From Youngiibacter multivorans (GTDB taxonomy: Bacteria; Bacillota; Clostridia; Clostridiales; Clostridiaceae), in NCBI RefSeq assembly GCF_017873395.1, contig NZ_JAGGKC010000013.1:1-64000 (forward strand): a stretch of DNA of 64,000 bases. Reading direction: 5' to 3'. The translations under genes and the position numbers were made by a program. Every line of letters begins with the position of its first letter. The stretch's first letter is position 1. This document shows, piece after piece, positions 44,489 through 54,104 of this stretch. Below the pieces are notes generated by a model, which did not search any database, was not told the DNA's origin, and was given only the letters and a program-made list of their open reading frames with translations.

Positions 44489-44522
44489 TAAATAAAACAA
44501 ACCGACCCCGCATGAGGCCGGT
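44489..44522 (-). terminator. Terminator-like hairpin in the usp leader
   Basis: ACCGGCC-N8-GGTCGGT, a 7-bp stem with one G-U pair, is followed by TTGTTTTATTT on the minus strand. It lies about 70 bases upstream of the usp ATG with no gene before it, which suits an attenuator. A second hairpin, GCGCC-GGT-GGCGC, lies near 44,560. Confidence 0.5.
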
Positions 44523-44765
44523 ACAGTGCCTAGTATGTTGGAACGCATATCGGCGCCACCGGCGCAAAGCTTCCATGTTTCTTACAATTATTATATCACA
44601 CACCCCTGTGAACTTCTTGAACAATTCCGGTCTTTTCTTTGAATATCAAAGGATTTTTCTTGTTGCCATTCATTAGTCATAGAATAAGTAGGAACCTGAG
44701 ATATGCAAAATCAGCTGCATGTAGAAACCTATTTTTGAAATATCTATTCAGCTTAGTTCTGGATA

Positions 44766-44794
44766 TTGCATGTTGGCCTCTAGAATGATATTGT
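44766..44794 (+). promoter_or_regulatory. Candidate promoter of the DegV-family gene
   Basis: TTGCAT, 17 bases, TATTGT, placed about 64 bases before the start codon. Confidence 0.4.
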
Positions 44795-44857
44795 TTATGA
44801 ATAGCCGGACTGAAATCGATTTAGCCGGTATTTAATGAAATTGACTAAGGAGTCATT

Positions 44858-45784
44858 ATGAAGATAAAAATTATGGCCGACTCGACCTGCGACCTGTCAG
44901 ATGAGATTCTTGAAAAATACGATATATCCATTGCCCCGCTTGTTGTTACTATTGACGGCAAGGAATATCGAGACAGGATAGATATCACTGCAGATGAATT
45001 TTATTCAAGGCTTGCAACCTATGCAAACCCACCGACAACCTCCATGCCGACCCCCGAATATTATATGGACTGCTTCAGCAAGGCAGAGGAAGCCGGGCAT
45101 GATGAGATACTCTGCATCTGCATGTCCAGCGGCACAAGCGGATCCTATCAGGGTGCGGTTCTTTCAAAGGACCTTTATTTTGAGAATCATCCTGAATCCA
45201 AAGTAAGGATAGAGATCATAGATTCAGTGTCAATGAGCCATGGAAGCGGCTGGCTTTTGATCAAATGCGCAAAGCTCAGAGAAATCGGATACAGTTTCGA
45301 CGAGCTTGTAGAGTACTGTGAACATGTAAAGTATAGGATAAAGCACTTCTTGTCTGTCGAAGACCTTGAGAACCTTATTAGGAGCGGCAGGATTTCCGGA
45401 ACAGGGGCTATCATCGGGAAAATGCTTGGAATTCAGCCAATAATGTCCATGAAGAACACAAAAGGCGCAGTGATAGCAAAGAAGCGAGGCCTGAAGCAGG
45501 TGCTTAACTTCTACGTACAGGAGTTCATTGAGCGTGTAGATTACGATGAGACAGATTTTGTGATAATCGGCTATACATCAGACATCCACAGGGCTGAGAA
45601 TCTGAAGAACCTTTTTCTTGCAAAGACCAATTTCACAGGCGATGTTTATATTATGCAAATGGGAGTTGCAGTAGGTACTCATGTAGGACTTGGAGGGTTA
45701 TCCATGTTCTTCCTTGAAAAACCCCATACTGACTTCGCACAGCATATCAAGGAAAAACTGACAAGAAGGATAAGTAATCAGTAA
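44858..45784 (+). CDS. DegV-family fatty-acid-binding protein
   Basis: 308 residues with the family pattern: ADSTCDLSDEIL at the start, TTSMPTPEYY, CMSSGTSGSYQ (fatty-acid head contacts), SGRISG and GVAVGTHVG near the end. DegV/FakB proteins bind a fatty acid for phosphorylation by the FakA kinase, feeding exogenous fatty acids to phospholipid synthesis. No fakA is nearby. AAGGAG lies 5 bases before the ATG. A strong hairpin follows. Confidence 0.92.
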   Translation: MKIKIMADSTCDLSDEILEKYDISIAPLVVTIDGKEYRDRIDITADEFYSRLATYANPPTTSMPTPEYYMDCFSKAEEAGHDEILCICMSSGTSGSYQGAVLSKDLYFENHPESKVRIEIIDSVSMSHGSGWLLIKCAKLREIGYSFDELVEYCEHVKYRIKHFLSVEDLENLIRSGRISGTGAIIGKMLGIQPIMSMKNTKGAVIAKKRGLKQVLNFYVQEFIERVDYDETDFVIIGYTSDIHRAENLKNLFLAKTNFTGDVYIMQMGVAVGTHVGLGGLSMFFLEKPHTDFAQHIKEKLTRRISNQ

Positions 45785-45799
45785 AAACAACCTGATAGA

Positions 45800-45827
45800 A
45801 GCGGCCAGGAGATATCTCCCGGCCGCT
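45800..45827. terminator. Bidirectional terminator between DegV gene and glgB
   Basis: AGCGGCC...GGCCGCT with the inner palindrome GGAGATATCTCC makes an almost continuous stem. A T-rich tail follows on the plus strand. Confidence 0.75.
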
Positions 45828-45873
45828 TTCCACTTTCAGTGCATTTCAGTTGAGCATACTCGCGATTCTTTGA

Positions 45874-47898
45874 TTATCTTACCCTCTTCAGAAGCATTCC
45901 TGTCCTGCTTGGTGAATATACAGTTATTCCGGTATATTCAGGATTTACCTTAAGCTTATGGCTTTCAAATGTCACATCATGGGATATCCTTCCCTGTCCG
46001 CCGAAAAGCTGTTCATCGGTATCCAGGATTACCTTCCATGATGAGTCCTCATGTATTGGAAGCTCGTATTCAGTATAGGAATCCGTGGGGTGGAAGTTGA
46101 AAATGAATATATGGTCATCCTTCCTGAACGAGATCACCTTCTTGAGATTATCAATGTCAAGTGGCTGCGGGACTCCACCCATAAGGCCTTCGCCTGACAT
46201 CATATGGATCATGGCGATATCGAACTGGTTAAGGTCAAAGTACCTGAGATACTCGCTGTCAGCGAGGTTCCACTGCCTTCTGCAGTGTTTGAAGCTCCAG
46301 CCGTTTCCTTCCCTTGGGAAATCTATCCATTCGGGATGACCGAACTCATTCCCCATGAAGTTAAGGTAACCCTCAGAACCTAGTGATATGGTTATGAGCC
46401 TTGCCATCTTATGGAGGGCTATGGCCCTGTCAATTGCCAGGTTCTGGCTGCTCTTGTTCATGTTCCAGTACATTTCCTTGTCAGCCATCCTGAATATGAG
46501 AGTCTTGTCTCCTACAAGTGCCTGGTCATGTGACTCAACATACCCTACTCTCTTCTCCATGTATCTGGTGGTTGAAAGCTCATGGAACATAGAGCTCATG
46601 TCCCAGTCATCATCCTTCATTTTAAGTGTCTTAACCCAGAAGTCAGGCATTCCCATGGCAAGCCTGTAATCAAAGCCTATGCCGCCATATTCAATAGGCA
46701 GGCACATGCCAGGCATACCGCTCATGTCCTCAGCTATGCTCAGGGCATCCGGCCTCATCTCCCTTATCAGCTCATTTGCGAACTGCAGGTATGTCAGGGC
46801 ATCAAGGTCAGTGTTCATGCTGAAATACTTGTCATAGCTGTCGAAGGCTGTTCCAAGACCATGGTCGTTGTATATCATGGAGGTGACGCCGTCGAACCTG
46901 AAACCGTCGAAATGGTACTCCTCCATCCAGAACTTGATGTTTGAAAGAAGGAAGTGTATGACCTCGTGCTTGCCGTAGTTGAACAGCTTCGAATCCCATG
47001 TGCTGTGAGTGCCTCTGGCACCTTCATGGAAGAACTGCTGGACCGTGCCGTCGAATTCGTTTATGCCTTCAGATATGTTCTTCACGGCATGTGACTGCAC
47101 GATATCCATGAGGACGGTCAAGCCTATCTCATGTGCCTTGTTGATCATGGACTTCAGCTCTTCCGGAATACCGAACCATGACGATGCTGCGAAGTAGTTG
47201 GAGACATGGTATCCGAATGAAGCATAGTAAGGATGCTCCATGATGGCCATGATCTGTATGGTATTGTATCCGAGCTTCTTTACCCTCGGAAGCAGATTAT
47301 CCTCGAACTCCTTGTAGGTTCCGATTCCCTCACGCTCCTGGGCCATACCGATGTGGGTCTCGTAGATGAACGGAGGTTTGTTCCTGTCTATCTTGAAATC
47401 ACCGTCTGTCCAGTTGAATTGCTCTTTCGGGTCCCATATCATCCCGCTGAAGTCATTAGTCTTCTTGTTCTGTATAACCCTTTTGATATACAGTGGAATC
47501 CTGTCCCTCATTACTCCATTATGGTGAACATTTACCTTGACCAGTGATCCGTGCTGAAGTGAATCAGTCCCGGGCAGGAATATCTCCCACACTCCGCCTT
47601 CCTTCTTCTCCAGAGGGTGTGAGCCTCTGTTCCAGCCGTTGAAGTCACCTATGAGGTAAAGGGCTTCGGCAGCAGGCGCCCATTCCCTGTAGTACCAGCC
47701 ATCCTGTGTCTTGTGGAATCCAAAGAAATGGTGGCCGTTGGCGAAGTCATTGAAGGTCTTCCCATCTCCAAGCAGAGCCTTTTTAACCTCCCTGTACCTG
47801 CTCATCCTTAGGTCTATGTCACTCTTGTGCGATGAAAGCCATGGGTCAATTTCCAGTATCTTCAGAACTTCTTCATTGCCAAATGTCTTGTCCTTCAT
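45874..47898 (-). CDS. glgB: 1,4-alpha-glucan branching enzyme, eukaryotic-like GH13_8 type
   Basis: 674 residues. CBM48 (YYREWAPAAEALYLIGDFNGW, about residues 57-77) precedes the GH13 barrel with MEHPYYASFGYHVSNYFAAS, FDGFRFDGVTSMIY (nucleophile Asp), SIAEDMSG (acid/base Glu) and VESHDQA. The phrases match the plant/animal GBE1 and GH13_8 class more closely than the usual bacterial GlgB. It makes alpha-1,6 branches in glycogen. The ATG at 47898 follows AGGAGGT. No other glycogen gene (glgA, glgC, glgP) is adjacent, although a GH13 enzyme lies 13 kb away. Confidence 0.93.
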   Translation of the reverse strand: MKDKTFGNEEVLKILEIDPWLSSHKSDIDLRMSRYREVKKALLGDGKTFNDFANGHHFFGFHKTQDGWYYREWAPAAEALYLIGDFNGWNRGSHPLEKKEGGVWEIFLPGTDSLQHGSLVKVNVHHNGVMRDRIPLYIKRVIQNKKTNDFSGMIWDPKEQFNWTDGDFKIDRNKPPFIYETHIGMAQEREGIGTYKEFEDNLLPRVKKLGYNTIQIMAIMEHPYYASFGYHVSNYFAASSWFGIPEELKSMINKAHEIGLTVLMDIVQSHAVKNISEGINEFDGTVQQFFHEGARGTHSTWDSKLFNYGKHEVIHFLLSNIKFWMEEYHFDGFRFDGVTSMIYNDHGLGTAFDSYDKYFSMNTDLDALTYLQFANELIREMRPDALSIAEDMSGMPGMCLPIEYGGIGFDYRLAMGMPDFWVKTLKMKDDDWDMSSMFHELSTTRYMEKRVGYVESHDQALVGDKTLIFRMADKEMYWNMNKSSQNLAIDRAIALHKMARLITISLGSEGYLNFMGNEFGHPEWIDFPREGNGWSFKHCRRQWNLADSEYLRYFDLNQFDIAMIHMMSGEGLMGGVPQPLDIDNLKKVISFRKDDHIFIFNFHPTDSYTEYELPIHEDSSWKVILDTDEQLFGGQGRISHDVTFESHKLKVNPEYTGITVYSPSRTGMLLKRVR

Positions 47899-47935
47899 AT
47901 GTACCTCCTGTGTTTTCATATTTTCCATATCATTC

Positions 47936-48547
47936 CTATTTAATGCCCTTCAAGTGCCTGTCATGGAGCCTGCTGAAGAAAGTGAGAGCCACAATCGAAC
48001 CTATAAGAGCCATAAGCATATCCCATTGTGAGTCCCAGGGTGAGCCCTGCATTCCCATGACCACATCTACCGGAAGTCCCAGCAGATATGATGAGAAGAG
48101 CTCCAGAAGTTCGTAGAGTGCGCTCATCCCAAGACACATGGAAACTATAATGAATGAAAGCATCTTTCCCCGTCTGACATGGTTTCCTCGTATCAGGATC
48201 TCCCTCGCCATGAGTGCCGGCCCGAAGCCCTGAAAGAAATGGCCTACCCTGTCATAATAGTTTCTGGAAAGGCCAAGCTGAATCTTGATCGTTTCAAATA
48301 GCGGATTCCTTGAATATGTGTAGTGGGCTCCGATGAGTATTACAGTCATATGGATCAGCACCACAGCATAGATGAATCTGGTGAACCTGAACCTCTTGTA
48401 GGTGAGGACGAGTACAAGCACCACCAGCAGCGCAGCAAGCGACTGCATCAGCCATACGAGCTGGCCGTAAGGTTTCCATCCAGACCATAGGACAACGCCA
48501 AGGTACAGTGCAAGCAGAATCAGGTTATACCTGTCATCCCTGTTCAT
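47936..48547 (-). CDS. YjdF/DUF2238-like membrane protein
   Basis: About 203 residues with six or so hydrophobic segments. Typical phrases are GAHYTYSRNPLF, NYYDRVGHFFQGFGPAL, ALYELLELFSSYL and MGMQGSPWDSQWDML. This is an uncharacterised inner-membrane family. The ATG at 48547 lies 7 bases from GGAGGT. It is just upstream of glgB and probably cotranscribed, without an obvious functional link. Confidence 0.85.
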   Translation of the reverse strand: MNRDDRYNLILLALYLGVVLWSGWKPYGQLVWLMQSLAALLVVLVLVLTYKRFRFTRFIYAVVLIHMTVILIGAHYTYSRNPLFETIKIQLGLSRNYYDRVGHFFQGFGPALMAREILIRGNHVRRGKMLSFIIVSMCLGMSALYELLELFSSYLLGLPVDVVMGMQGSPWDSQWDMLMALIGSIVALTFFSRLHDRHLKGIK

Positions 48548-48584
48548 CACACCCACCTCCGAAGAATTAATGTCTTAAAACGGC

Positions 48585-49364
48585 CTATCCGAACATATAG
48601 CCTGTCATGGATATCGATCCCATGGTGCAGGATTCATTGAAGATTCTTATCCTGTCATCCATACTTGAAGCTCCAAGCACATAAAGAAGAGGCAAGAAGT
48701 GCTCAGGTGTCCTGAATGAAAGTTCCTGGGACTTGCCTGCGCTCCTGTAGTCAATGACCGGCCTGTGGTCTCCCTCAAGTATCCTGTCCCTTATGTATCC
48801 GTCAAACTCCACAGCCCAACTCTGGCCGCCTTCCATGTCCCAGCTGATCCTGCCAAGGTTGTGGACAATATTTCCTGAACCGAATATCATAACGCCCTCA
48901 TCCCTGAGTTTAGTCAGCATTTTCCCAATTTCATAATGCCTCTCGGGACTCGAATCAGCATCTATGCTGAGCTGTACAACAGGAATATCAGCCTCAGGGT
49001 ACATCTTACAGAGCACTGACCAGGTACCGTGGTCGATTCCCCAGCTGTTGTCAACACTGACACCACTTCCAAGGAGATCGAGGATCCTTCCAGAAAGCAC
49101 CTTTGAACCCCTGGCCTCATACTTTAGCCTGTAGAGTTCATCAGGGAATCCATACATGTCGTATATCTGTTTCGGTTTCTCTGAATCATTGACCCATGTG
49201 CCATGTGTGTACCAGTGCGCTGACACGGATAGTATAAGTTCAGGCCTTTCAATCTCCCTGCCGAGCTTCTCCCAGGTCGATGTGTACTCATTGTCAAGTA
49301 TCGCGTTCATCGGAGATCCGTGTCCTGCAAATATTGCAGGCATTCTTCTAAGCTTAGTTTCCAT
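48585..49364 (-). CDS. ygiD: 4,5-DOPA-dioxygenase-extradiol-like metal enzyme
   Basis: 259 residues of the LigB-like class III extradiol dioxygenase fold. Metal and active-site residues appear as FAGHGSPMN, SVSAHWYTHGT, WGIDHGTWSVL and GSGNIVHNLGRI. E. coli YgiD acts on DOPA in vitro, but most family members have unknown natural substrates. The ATG at 49364 has AAAGGA 8 bases upstream. A longer reading to 49478 would run over the divergent ankyrin gene and is unlikely. An oxygen-using enzyme is odd in an anaerobe; it may be another metal hydrolase or dioxygenase. Confidence 0.87.
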   Translation of the reverse strand: METKLRRMPAIFAGHGSPMNAILDNEYTSTWEKLGREIERPELILSVSAHWYTHGTWVNDSEKPKQIYDMYGFPDELYRLKYEARGSKVLSGRILDLLGSGVSVDNSWGIDHGTWSVLCKMYPEADIPVVQLSIDADSSPERHYEIGKMLTKLRDEGVMIFGSGNIVHNLGRISWDMEGGQSWAVEFDGYIRDRILEGDHRPVIDYRSAGKSQELSFRTPEHFLPLLYVLGASSMDDRIRIFNESCTMGSISMTGYMFG

Positions 49365-49467
49365 ATCCAGGTTCCTTTCGATGTATAATTTATGTGTGAA
49401 CCTTCTCTCATCAGTGTGATAAATTGGAGAAGGCAATAAACAAGCATTAGCAGTTATGGAGGCTAAA

Positions 49468-49962
49468 ATGGACAGCATAGATATTCACAGGTCTTTTGTA
49501 AATGGAGACCTTGAAGACCTGAAAAAAGCACTGGGGTATCCGCAGGGTTTCCCTAATGATATTGACGATGAAGTATTCGGCAATATTCTGGAATATGCCA
49601 TTTATCACAGTCCGTTAAGCTTCATACGAAAGCTTCTCTCGCTTGGAGCAGACCCAAACTATTTTGACGGAAGCTATCCAAGCATAATCGCCGCATTATC
49701 CACAGACAGACCTGACAAGTTCAATATTATTATACTGTTGCTTCAGCATGGAGCAGATCTTAATATGCGAGGCATAAACGACTACACACCTTTGCATTAT
49801 GCTGCCTCCCAGAACGATCCTGAAGCCATAAGGCTTCTACTGAACTACTGTGCGGACAGGAATGCGAGGACCGAAATCGATGACTGCGCTACCCCGATCG
49901 AAGAGGCGTTGATTCTTGGCTGCCACAAGGCAGTCGAAGAACTCATAGGATCTGACTATTAA
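49468..49962 (+). CDS. Ankyrin-repeat protein
   Basis: 164 residues, no signal peptide. About three or four ankyrin units are visible: SFIRKLLSLGADPNYFDG, IIILLLQHGADLNMRGINDYTPLHYAAS and AIRLLLNYCADRNARTE. These mediate protein-protein contact. GGAGG is 5 bases before the ATG at 49468. It is divergent from the dioxygenase-like gene, with about 100 bases between starts. Its partner is unknown. Confidence 0.85.
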   Translation: MDSIDIHRSFVNGDLEDLKKALGYPQGFPNDIDDEVFGNILEYAIYHSPLSFIRKLLSLGADPNYFDGSYPSIIAALSTDRPDKFNIIILLLQHGADLNMRGINDYTPLHYAASQNDPEAIRLLLNYCADRNARTEIDDCATPIEEALILGCHKAVEELIGSDY

Positions 49963-50113
49963 CAGCTTATTTCCCCAGGTAAAATCATGAGATTTTTCTT
50001 AATATTCCAAATATAGTTTACCATATAGTAGTGACCGTGTCATACAATTGAGTACCTGGAGGGCTTTAGGCCTGCCCAATCACCATATGCGCAGTATTGT
50101 GAACATCTCTAAG

Positions 50114-50167
50114 CTAAAAAAGAACAGTACAGGCAGGACTCGCATCTTTTCGGATGCGGGTCCTGCC
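50114..50167 (-). terminator. Strong terminator of the aminotransferase gene
   Basis: GGCAGGACCCGCATCC and its near-perfect complement form a stem of about 15 bp (50132-50167). On the minus strand it is followed by TGTACTGTTCTTTTTT. Confidence 0.85.
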
Positions 50168-50221
50168 CTGCTAGTCATCTCTTCCTAATGTTCCTTATCA
50201 GATATCTTCAAATTCAAGTGG

Positions 50222-51391
50222 TCATGCAAGGATCCCGCTCATCCTTATGCTTTCAACTGCCTCTTTTATCACAGTTACCGGTAGTACCAGTGCAAACCTT
50301 ACGTATCCTTCACCCAGAGTTCCGAATGCGTTGCCCGGAGTGCAAATTACTCCTGTCCTTTCCATTAGCTTTGTACAGAATTCAGTTGAGCTTCCGAATT
50401 TCTCAGGTATCCTGGCCCAAACGAACATGGAACCCTTGCTTCTTGGAACGCTCCAGCCTAGGTCTGTCAATCCGTCGCAAAGGGCATCCCTTCTTTTCTG
50501 GTACTCTTCGCAGTTTTTTCTGACACTGTCCTGAGGACCTGTCAGTGCGGCGATTGCGGCATACTGGATCGGCTTGAATATTCCGTAGTCAATCTGGGAC
50601 CTTAGCATCCTGAAGTTCCTTATGATCTCACTGTTTCCAAGAACAAAGGATATCCTGGCTCCGGTCATGTTGTAGGATTTGGACAGTGAATAGAATTCAA
50701 CTCCGACTTCCTTTGCCCCATCAATTGACAGGAATGATCCTCCCTTATCTCCGTCATAGACTATGTCTGAATATGCATTGTCGTGGATTATTATTATGTT
50801 GTTCCTCTTGGCGAAAGCAACAAGCTTTTCATAGAATCCCTTCGGGGCAGTAGCGCATACAGGATTCATCGGATAAGAGACCAGCATGAATTTAGCCCTG
50901 GACAGTGTTTCTGCAGGAATCGAATCCAGATCGGGAAGATACATGTTTTCAGGCAGCAGCTGATAAAATGCCAGCTCAGCGCCTGAAAGGTATGGCCCTA
51001 TCTCAAATATTGGGTAGCCTGGATTCGGAACAAGCACCACATCGCCCTTGTTACAGAGGGAAAACCCTATATGGGTGAGCCCTTCCTGAGATCCGTACAG
51101 AGACATTATCTCGTTAGTCTCCATAACTACCCCGAACCTCTCCTCGTAGAAGCCTGATACAGCATCAAGGAGAGCTGGCATATCCCTCAGCGAATATTTC
51201 CAGTTTTCAGGATCCCTCGCGGCTTCTATTAGCGCATCAACTACATGCCTGTCAGGCTCAAAGTCAGGAGTCCCTACGGACAGGTTATATACAGTCCTGC
51301 CCTCCTTAAGCATTTCAGCCCTCCTGTCATTGAGCACATTGAAGATACCTGTCTGGAAGTATTTCAGGTTATCCGAAAATTTTAAATCCAT
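50222..51391 (-). CDS. Class I/II pyridoxal-phosphate aminotransferase
   Basis: 389 residues of fold type I. SVGTPDFEPDRHV at the start, YGSQEGLTHIGF, NPGYPIFE, NPVCATAP, DNAYSDIVYDG and the Schiff-base Lys in SLSKSYNMTGARISF (about residue 235). The arginine near the end is in VRFALV. The closest visible relatives are LL-diaminopimelate/alanine-type aminotransferases. It stands alone, so the amino acid is not fixed. GAGGT lies before the ATG and a strong terminator follows. Confidence 0.9.
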   Translation of the reverse strand: MDLKFSDNLKYFQTGIFNVLNDRRAEMLKEGRTVYNLSVGTPDFEPDRHVVDALIEAARDPENWKYSLRDMPALLDAVSGFYEERFGVVMETNEIMSLYGSQEGLTHIGFSLCNKGDVVLVPNPGYPIFEIGPYLSGAELAFYQLLPENMYLPDLDSIPAETLSRAKFMLVSYPMNPVCATAPKGFYEKLVAFAKRNNIIIIHDNAYSDIVYDGDKGGSFLSIDGAKEVGVEFYSLSKSYNMTGARISFVLGNSEIIRNFRMLRSQIDYGIFKPIQYAAIAALTGPQDSVRKNCEEYQKRRDALCDGLTDLGWSVPRSKGSMFVWARIPEKFGSSTEFCTKLMERTGVICTPGNAFGTLGEGYVRFALVLPVTVIKEAVESIRMSGILA

Positions 51392-51544
51392 ATGATTACC
51401 TCATTTCATTCATTTATCTGTTTCACCTAACCCCTTAATTATATCCCAAAGTACCCTTCATTACATATTCCTGTTGCATTTCTTACTAATGGTTGCTTTA
51501 GCGGTATAATCTAATTGAGAATAATGACAGAGGAAGTGAGAACC

Positions 51545-52066
51545 ATGGGCAAGGCACAGAGGATATCAATTCTTTTATTTATAAGCATTGCAGCTCTATC
51601 TATGTTATCCGGATGTACTTCAAGGAATGATGAAGGCTTCGCCATATATCTCACTAGAGATGACATACCTCCCGTCAGTATGGAAGTGCTGAGCAACATC
51701 GAAAAGTCATCCGAACCTATCCTTACAGAACATGACATAGTTTCTTATGACGCGAAGGACCATTCTATACTTCTTGAACCTGACGCATTTCTGAAATTCA
51801 ATGACCTTGAACTGTCTACAAGGGGTAAATCATTCCTTGTGTGTGTAGACGGGTTTCCAATATACTGGGGTGCCTTCTGGACTCCTTTATCTTCAATGTC
51901 ATTTGAAGGAGTAGTCATCATGCTTCCTTCTTTTGCAGGCGAGAATATTGTCAATATAAGCCTCGGTTATCCGGGCGAATCTTTTTATAAAGGCTCTGAC
52001 CCGAGGAATGACAAAAGGATCCTGGATACCCTTGAAAAGGCCGGCAAGCTCACAGGAAAGCCATAG
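51545..52066 (+). CDS. Putative lipoprotein, function unknown
   Basis: About 173 residues. A Lys/Arg N-terminus, a hydrophobic stretch (ISILLFISIAALSML) and SGC form a lipobox. The mature part is mixed alpha/beta with phrases FLVCVDGFPIYWGAFWTPLS and VIMLPSFAGENIVNISLGYPG, and no family I can name. The ATG at 51545 is chosen because it puts the basic residues before the hydrophobic core. A strong hairpin follows. Confidence 0.7.
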   Translation: MGKAQRISILLFISIAALSMLSGCTSRNDEGFAIYLTRDDIPPVSMEVLSNIEKSSEPILTEHDIVSYDAKDHSILLEPDAFLKFNDLELSTRGKSFLVCVDGFPIYWGAFWTPLSSMSFEGVVIMLPSFAGENIVNISLGYPGESFYKGSDPRNDKRILDTLEKAGKLTGKP

Positions 52067-52084
52067 TACAGTGTATATTGATTC

Positions 52085-52117
52085 ATAAGGCCATACGATT
52101 TTTTCGTATGGCCTTAT
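52085..52117. terminator. Bidirectional terminator between lipoprotein and arsC
   Basis: ATAAGGCCATACGA and TCGTATGGCCTTAT make a perfect 14-bp stem with a T loop. Confidence 0.85.
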
Positions 52118-52159
52118 CCTTAACTTATGATTAGAGTAAGATTTACTTTTCTTGTCCTG

Positions 52160-52603
52160 TCACTTTCTCGAGGTCGAGTAATCCTTATACTCACTTATCA
52201 GCTGCTCGACTCTTTCCCTGATCTCATCCCTTACTCTTCTGGTTTCCTGAAGCTTTTCTTCTTCATTCCCCTTGAAGTCAGCAGGGTCTGCGATGTTCCA
52301 ACTCAAAGTGTGGAGTGCTGACGGGAATATGGGACATCTCTGGCCGTTAATCTCATCGCAAACCTTGATGACTATGGAAAAAGCTTTCCCCTTCCTGTAG
52401 AAGTCGAAAACAGAATCTGTCTTGTTTTTGCTTATGTCAATTCCAATCTCATCCATGGCCTTTACAACCAATGGATTTAGAACGCCCTCTTCGAGACCCG
52501 CGCTTTCAGCCTCAAAATGCTCACCGCTCAGTCTGTTCAGAAACGCTTCAGCCATCTGGCTTCTTGCAGAGTTGTGCACACATACGAACAATACCTTTAG
52601 CAT
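52160..52603 (-). CDS. arsC: ArsC-type arsenate reductase (low-molecular-weight phosphatase fold)
   Basis: 147 residues. P-loop CVHNSARSQ at residues 8-16, then C82 and C90 (VCDEINGQRC), like the C10/C82/C89 redox relay of thioredoxin-coupled ArsC, and the general acid in WNIADPADF. It reduces arsenate to arsenite. No arsR, arsB or acr3 lies nearby, so it is an isolated copy. GAGGTG stands before the ATG. Confidence 0.87.
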   Translation of the reverse strand: MLKVLFVCVHNSARSQMAEAFLNRLSGEHFEAESAGLEEGVLNPLVVKAMDEIGIDISKNKTDSVFDFYRKGKAFSIVIKVCDEINGQRCPIFPSALHTLSWNIADPADFKGNEEEKLQETRRVRDEIRERVEQLISEYKDYSTSRK

Positions 52604-52712
52604 AACCTGATCACCTCAAAAATATGGTAATCAGATTATAGTGCATAAATTGAGAAACTGTTATCCAACTTCCGTTAAGTCCACATTAAGTATATGTTAC
52701 GCAAATGCTCTG

Positions 52713-53906
52713 TCAGTCGGATGGCTTGCTTTCTTCCAGAGTCAGAGTCAATGACCTTTCCTCAGAGATTCTTATGACCGTGAATTCAACATCTTCTCCA
52801 GCTTCAAAGCTGTCAATTATCGATGTGATCTCAGCTGCGCTCGAAACCTTTGTACCGTCCAATGAAACTACCAGATCTCCGCTCCTGAATCCCGCAGCTG
52901 CCGCATTGCTTCCACTCGTGACATTGAGCACATATACTCCTGTCTGGGACACCCTGTACATCATTGCTTCCTGATTTGAGGCGATATCGAGGAATGTCAT
53001 TCCCAGCTCTATCCTTCCCTGCACATATCCGTGCTCCATGAGCTCCAGCATCACAGACTTCACATCATTGATCGGTATGGCGAATCCAAGTCCCTCAACA
53101 TCAGTTCCTGATGACTTGGCTACTACGATACCTATAAGGTTGCCTGAACCATCGAAAAGGCCTCCTCCGGAATTGCCTGGATTGATGGCAGCGTTCGTCT
53201 GAAGCAGGCTCATTGTCTGGTCATCCAGTGTTATATCCCGGTCCAGTGCGCTTATTATCCCGTCTGTAACCGTACCACCCAGCTGTCCGAGAGGATTGCC
53301 TATGGCTACAACCTGGTTGCCGACAACAAGTGTGGATGAGTCGCCTAAAGCGGCTGGTGAAAGCCCTGAAGCTTCTATCTTTATGATTGCTACGTCCGTC
53401 TGCTCATCAGTTCCAATCAGCTCTGCCTCATATTCATCTCCTGACACAAGCCTTACGGATATCTTCTGAGCACCTTCAATAACGTGGTTATTGGTTACTA
53501 TGTAGCCATCCTCGGTTAATATGACTCCGCTGCCAGCTCCTTCAGATATGTACTGTGGTGTCCTCTGGCCGGTAACAAGGACCTCGGTGGTTATTTCAAC
53601 AACCGTAGGTGCTGCCATTTCAGCTATCTCAGGAATGCTAAGGGTTTCAGATAGGCTGCCAGTCAGAAAAACCGCTTCTACGGACGCAGATTCCGATGAT
53701 CCATCATCATTACCAGGAAAATTCGCACCTGCACTATTGATGAGCGAGCTGACTGAGACAACAAGACAAATCGAAGCAACGGCAATTATCCTGCCCCACT
53801 TCCTTTTTCTTATATTCTTTGGTAGTTCAGCAGAACCCCATTTATTCTGGTTCCCCTCACAGCTTCCATCCTTGATATCTTCCCTGTCTCCATCATTCCC
53901 TAACAT
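52713..53906 (-). CDS. HtrA/DegP-family membrane serine protease
   Basis: 397 residues. A cytoplasmic acidic tail (GNDGDREDIKDG), one membrane helix (IIAVASICLVVSVSSL), then a trypsin-like domain with His in VTNNHVI, Asp in QTDVAII and Ser in NPGNSGGGL, and a C-terminal PDZ domain (AAAAGFRSGDLVVSLDGTKV, about residues 335-355). It degrades misfolded proteins outside the membrane. The ATG at 53906 follows AAAGGAG; longer frames lack one. Confidence 0.92.
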   Translation of the reverse strand: MLGNDGDREDIKDGSCEGNQNKWGSAELPKNIRKRKWGRIIAVASICLVVSVSSLINSAGANFPGNDDGSSESASVEAVFLTGSLSETLSIPEIAEMAAPTVVEITTEVLVTGQRTPQYISEGAGSGVILTEDGYIVTNNHVIEGAQKISVRLVSGDEYEAELIGTDEQTDVAIIKIEASGLSPAALGDSSTLVVGNQVVAIGNPLGQLGGTVTDGIISALDRDITLDDQTMSLLQTNAAINPGNSGGGLFDGSGNLIGIVVAKSSGTDVEGLGFAIPINDVKSVMLELMEHGYVQGRIELGMTFLDIASNQEAMMYRVSQTGVYVLNVTSGSNAAAAGFRSGDLVVSLDGTKVSSAAEITSIIDSFEAGEDVEFTVIRISEERSLTLTLEESKPSD

Positions 53907-54104
53907 CTTAATCTCTCCTTTGCTGCATGCTATTTTGAGGATCATGCTATTCACCATGTCTTTCCTCAACTTGATTCTACAGCGGCTAAGGTTTGAATTC
54001 CCCGAAGGGAAGGCTCACAATTGAAGCAGGAAGAACGCAAAAATCCGCAAACCTTTGTGAAATTCCGGTTCTTAAAGTCCCATCACTTTACATCCGGGAA
54101 CGAC

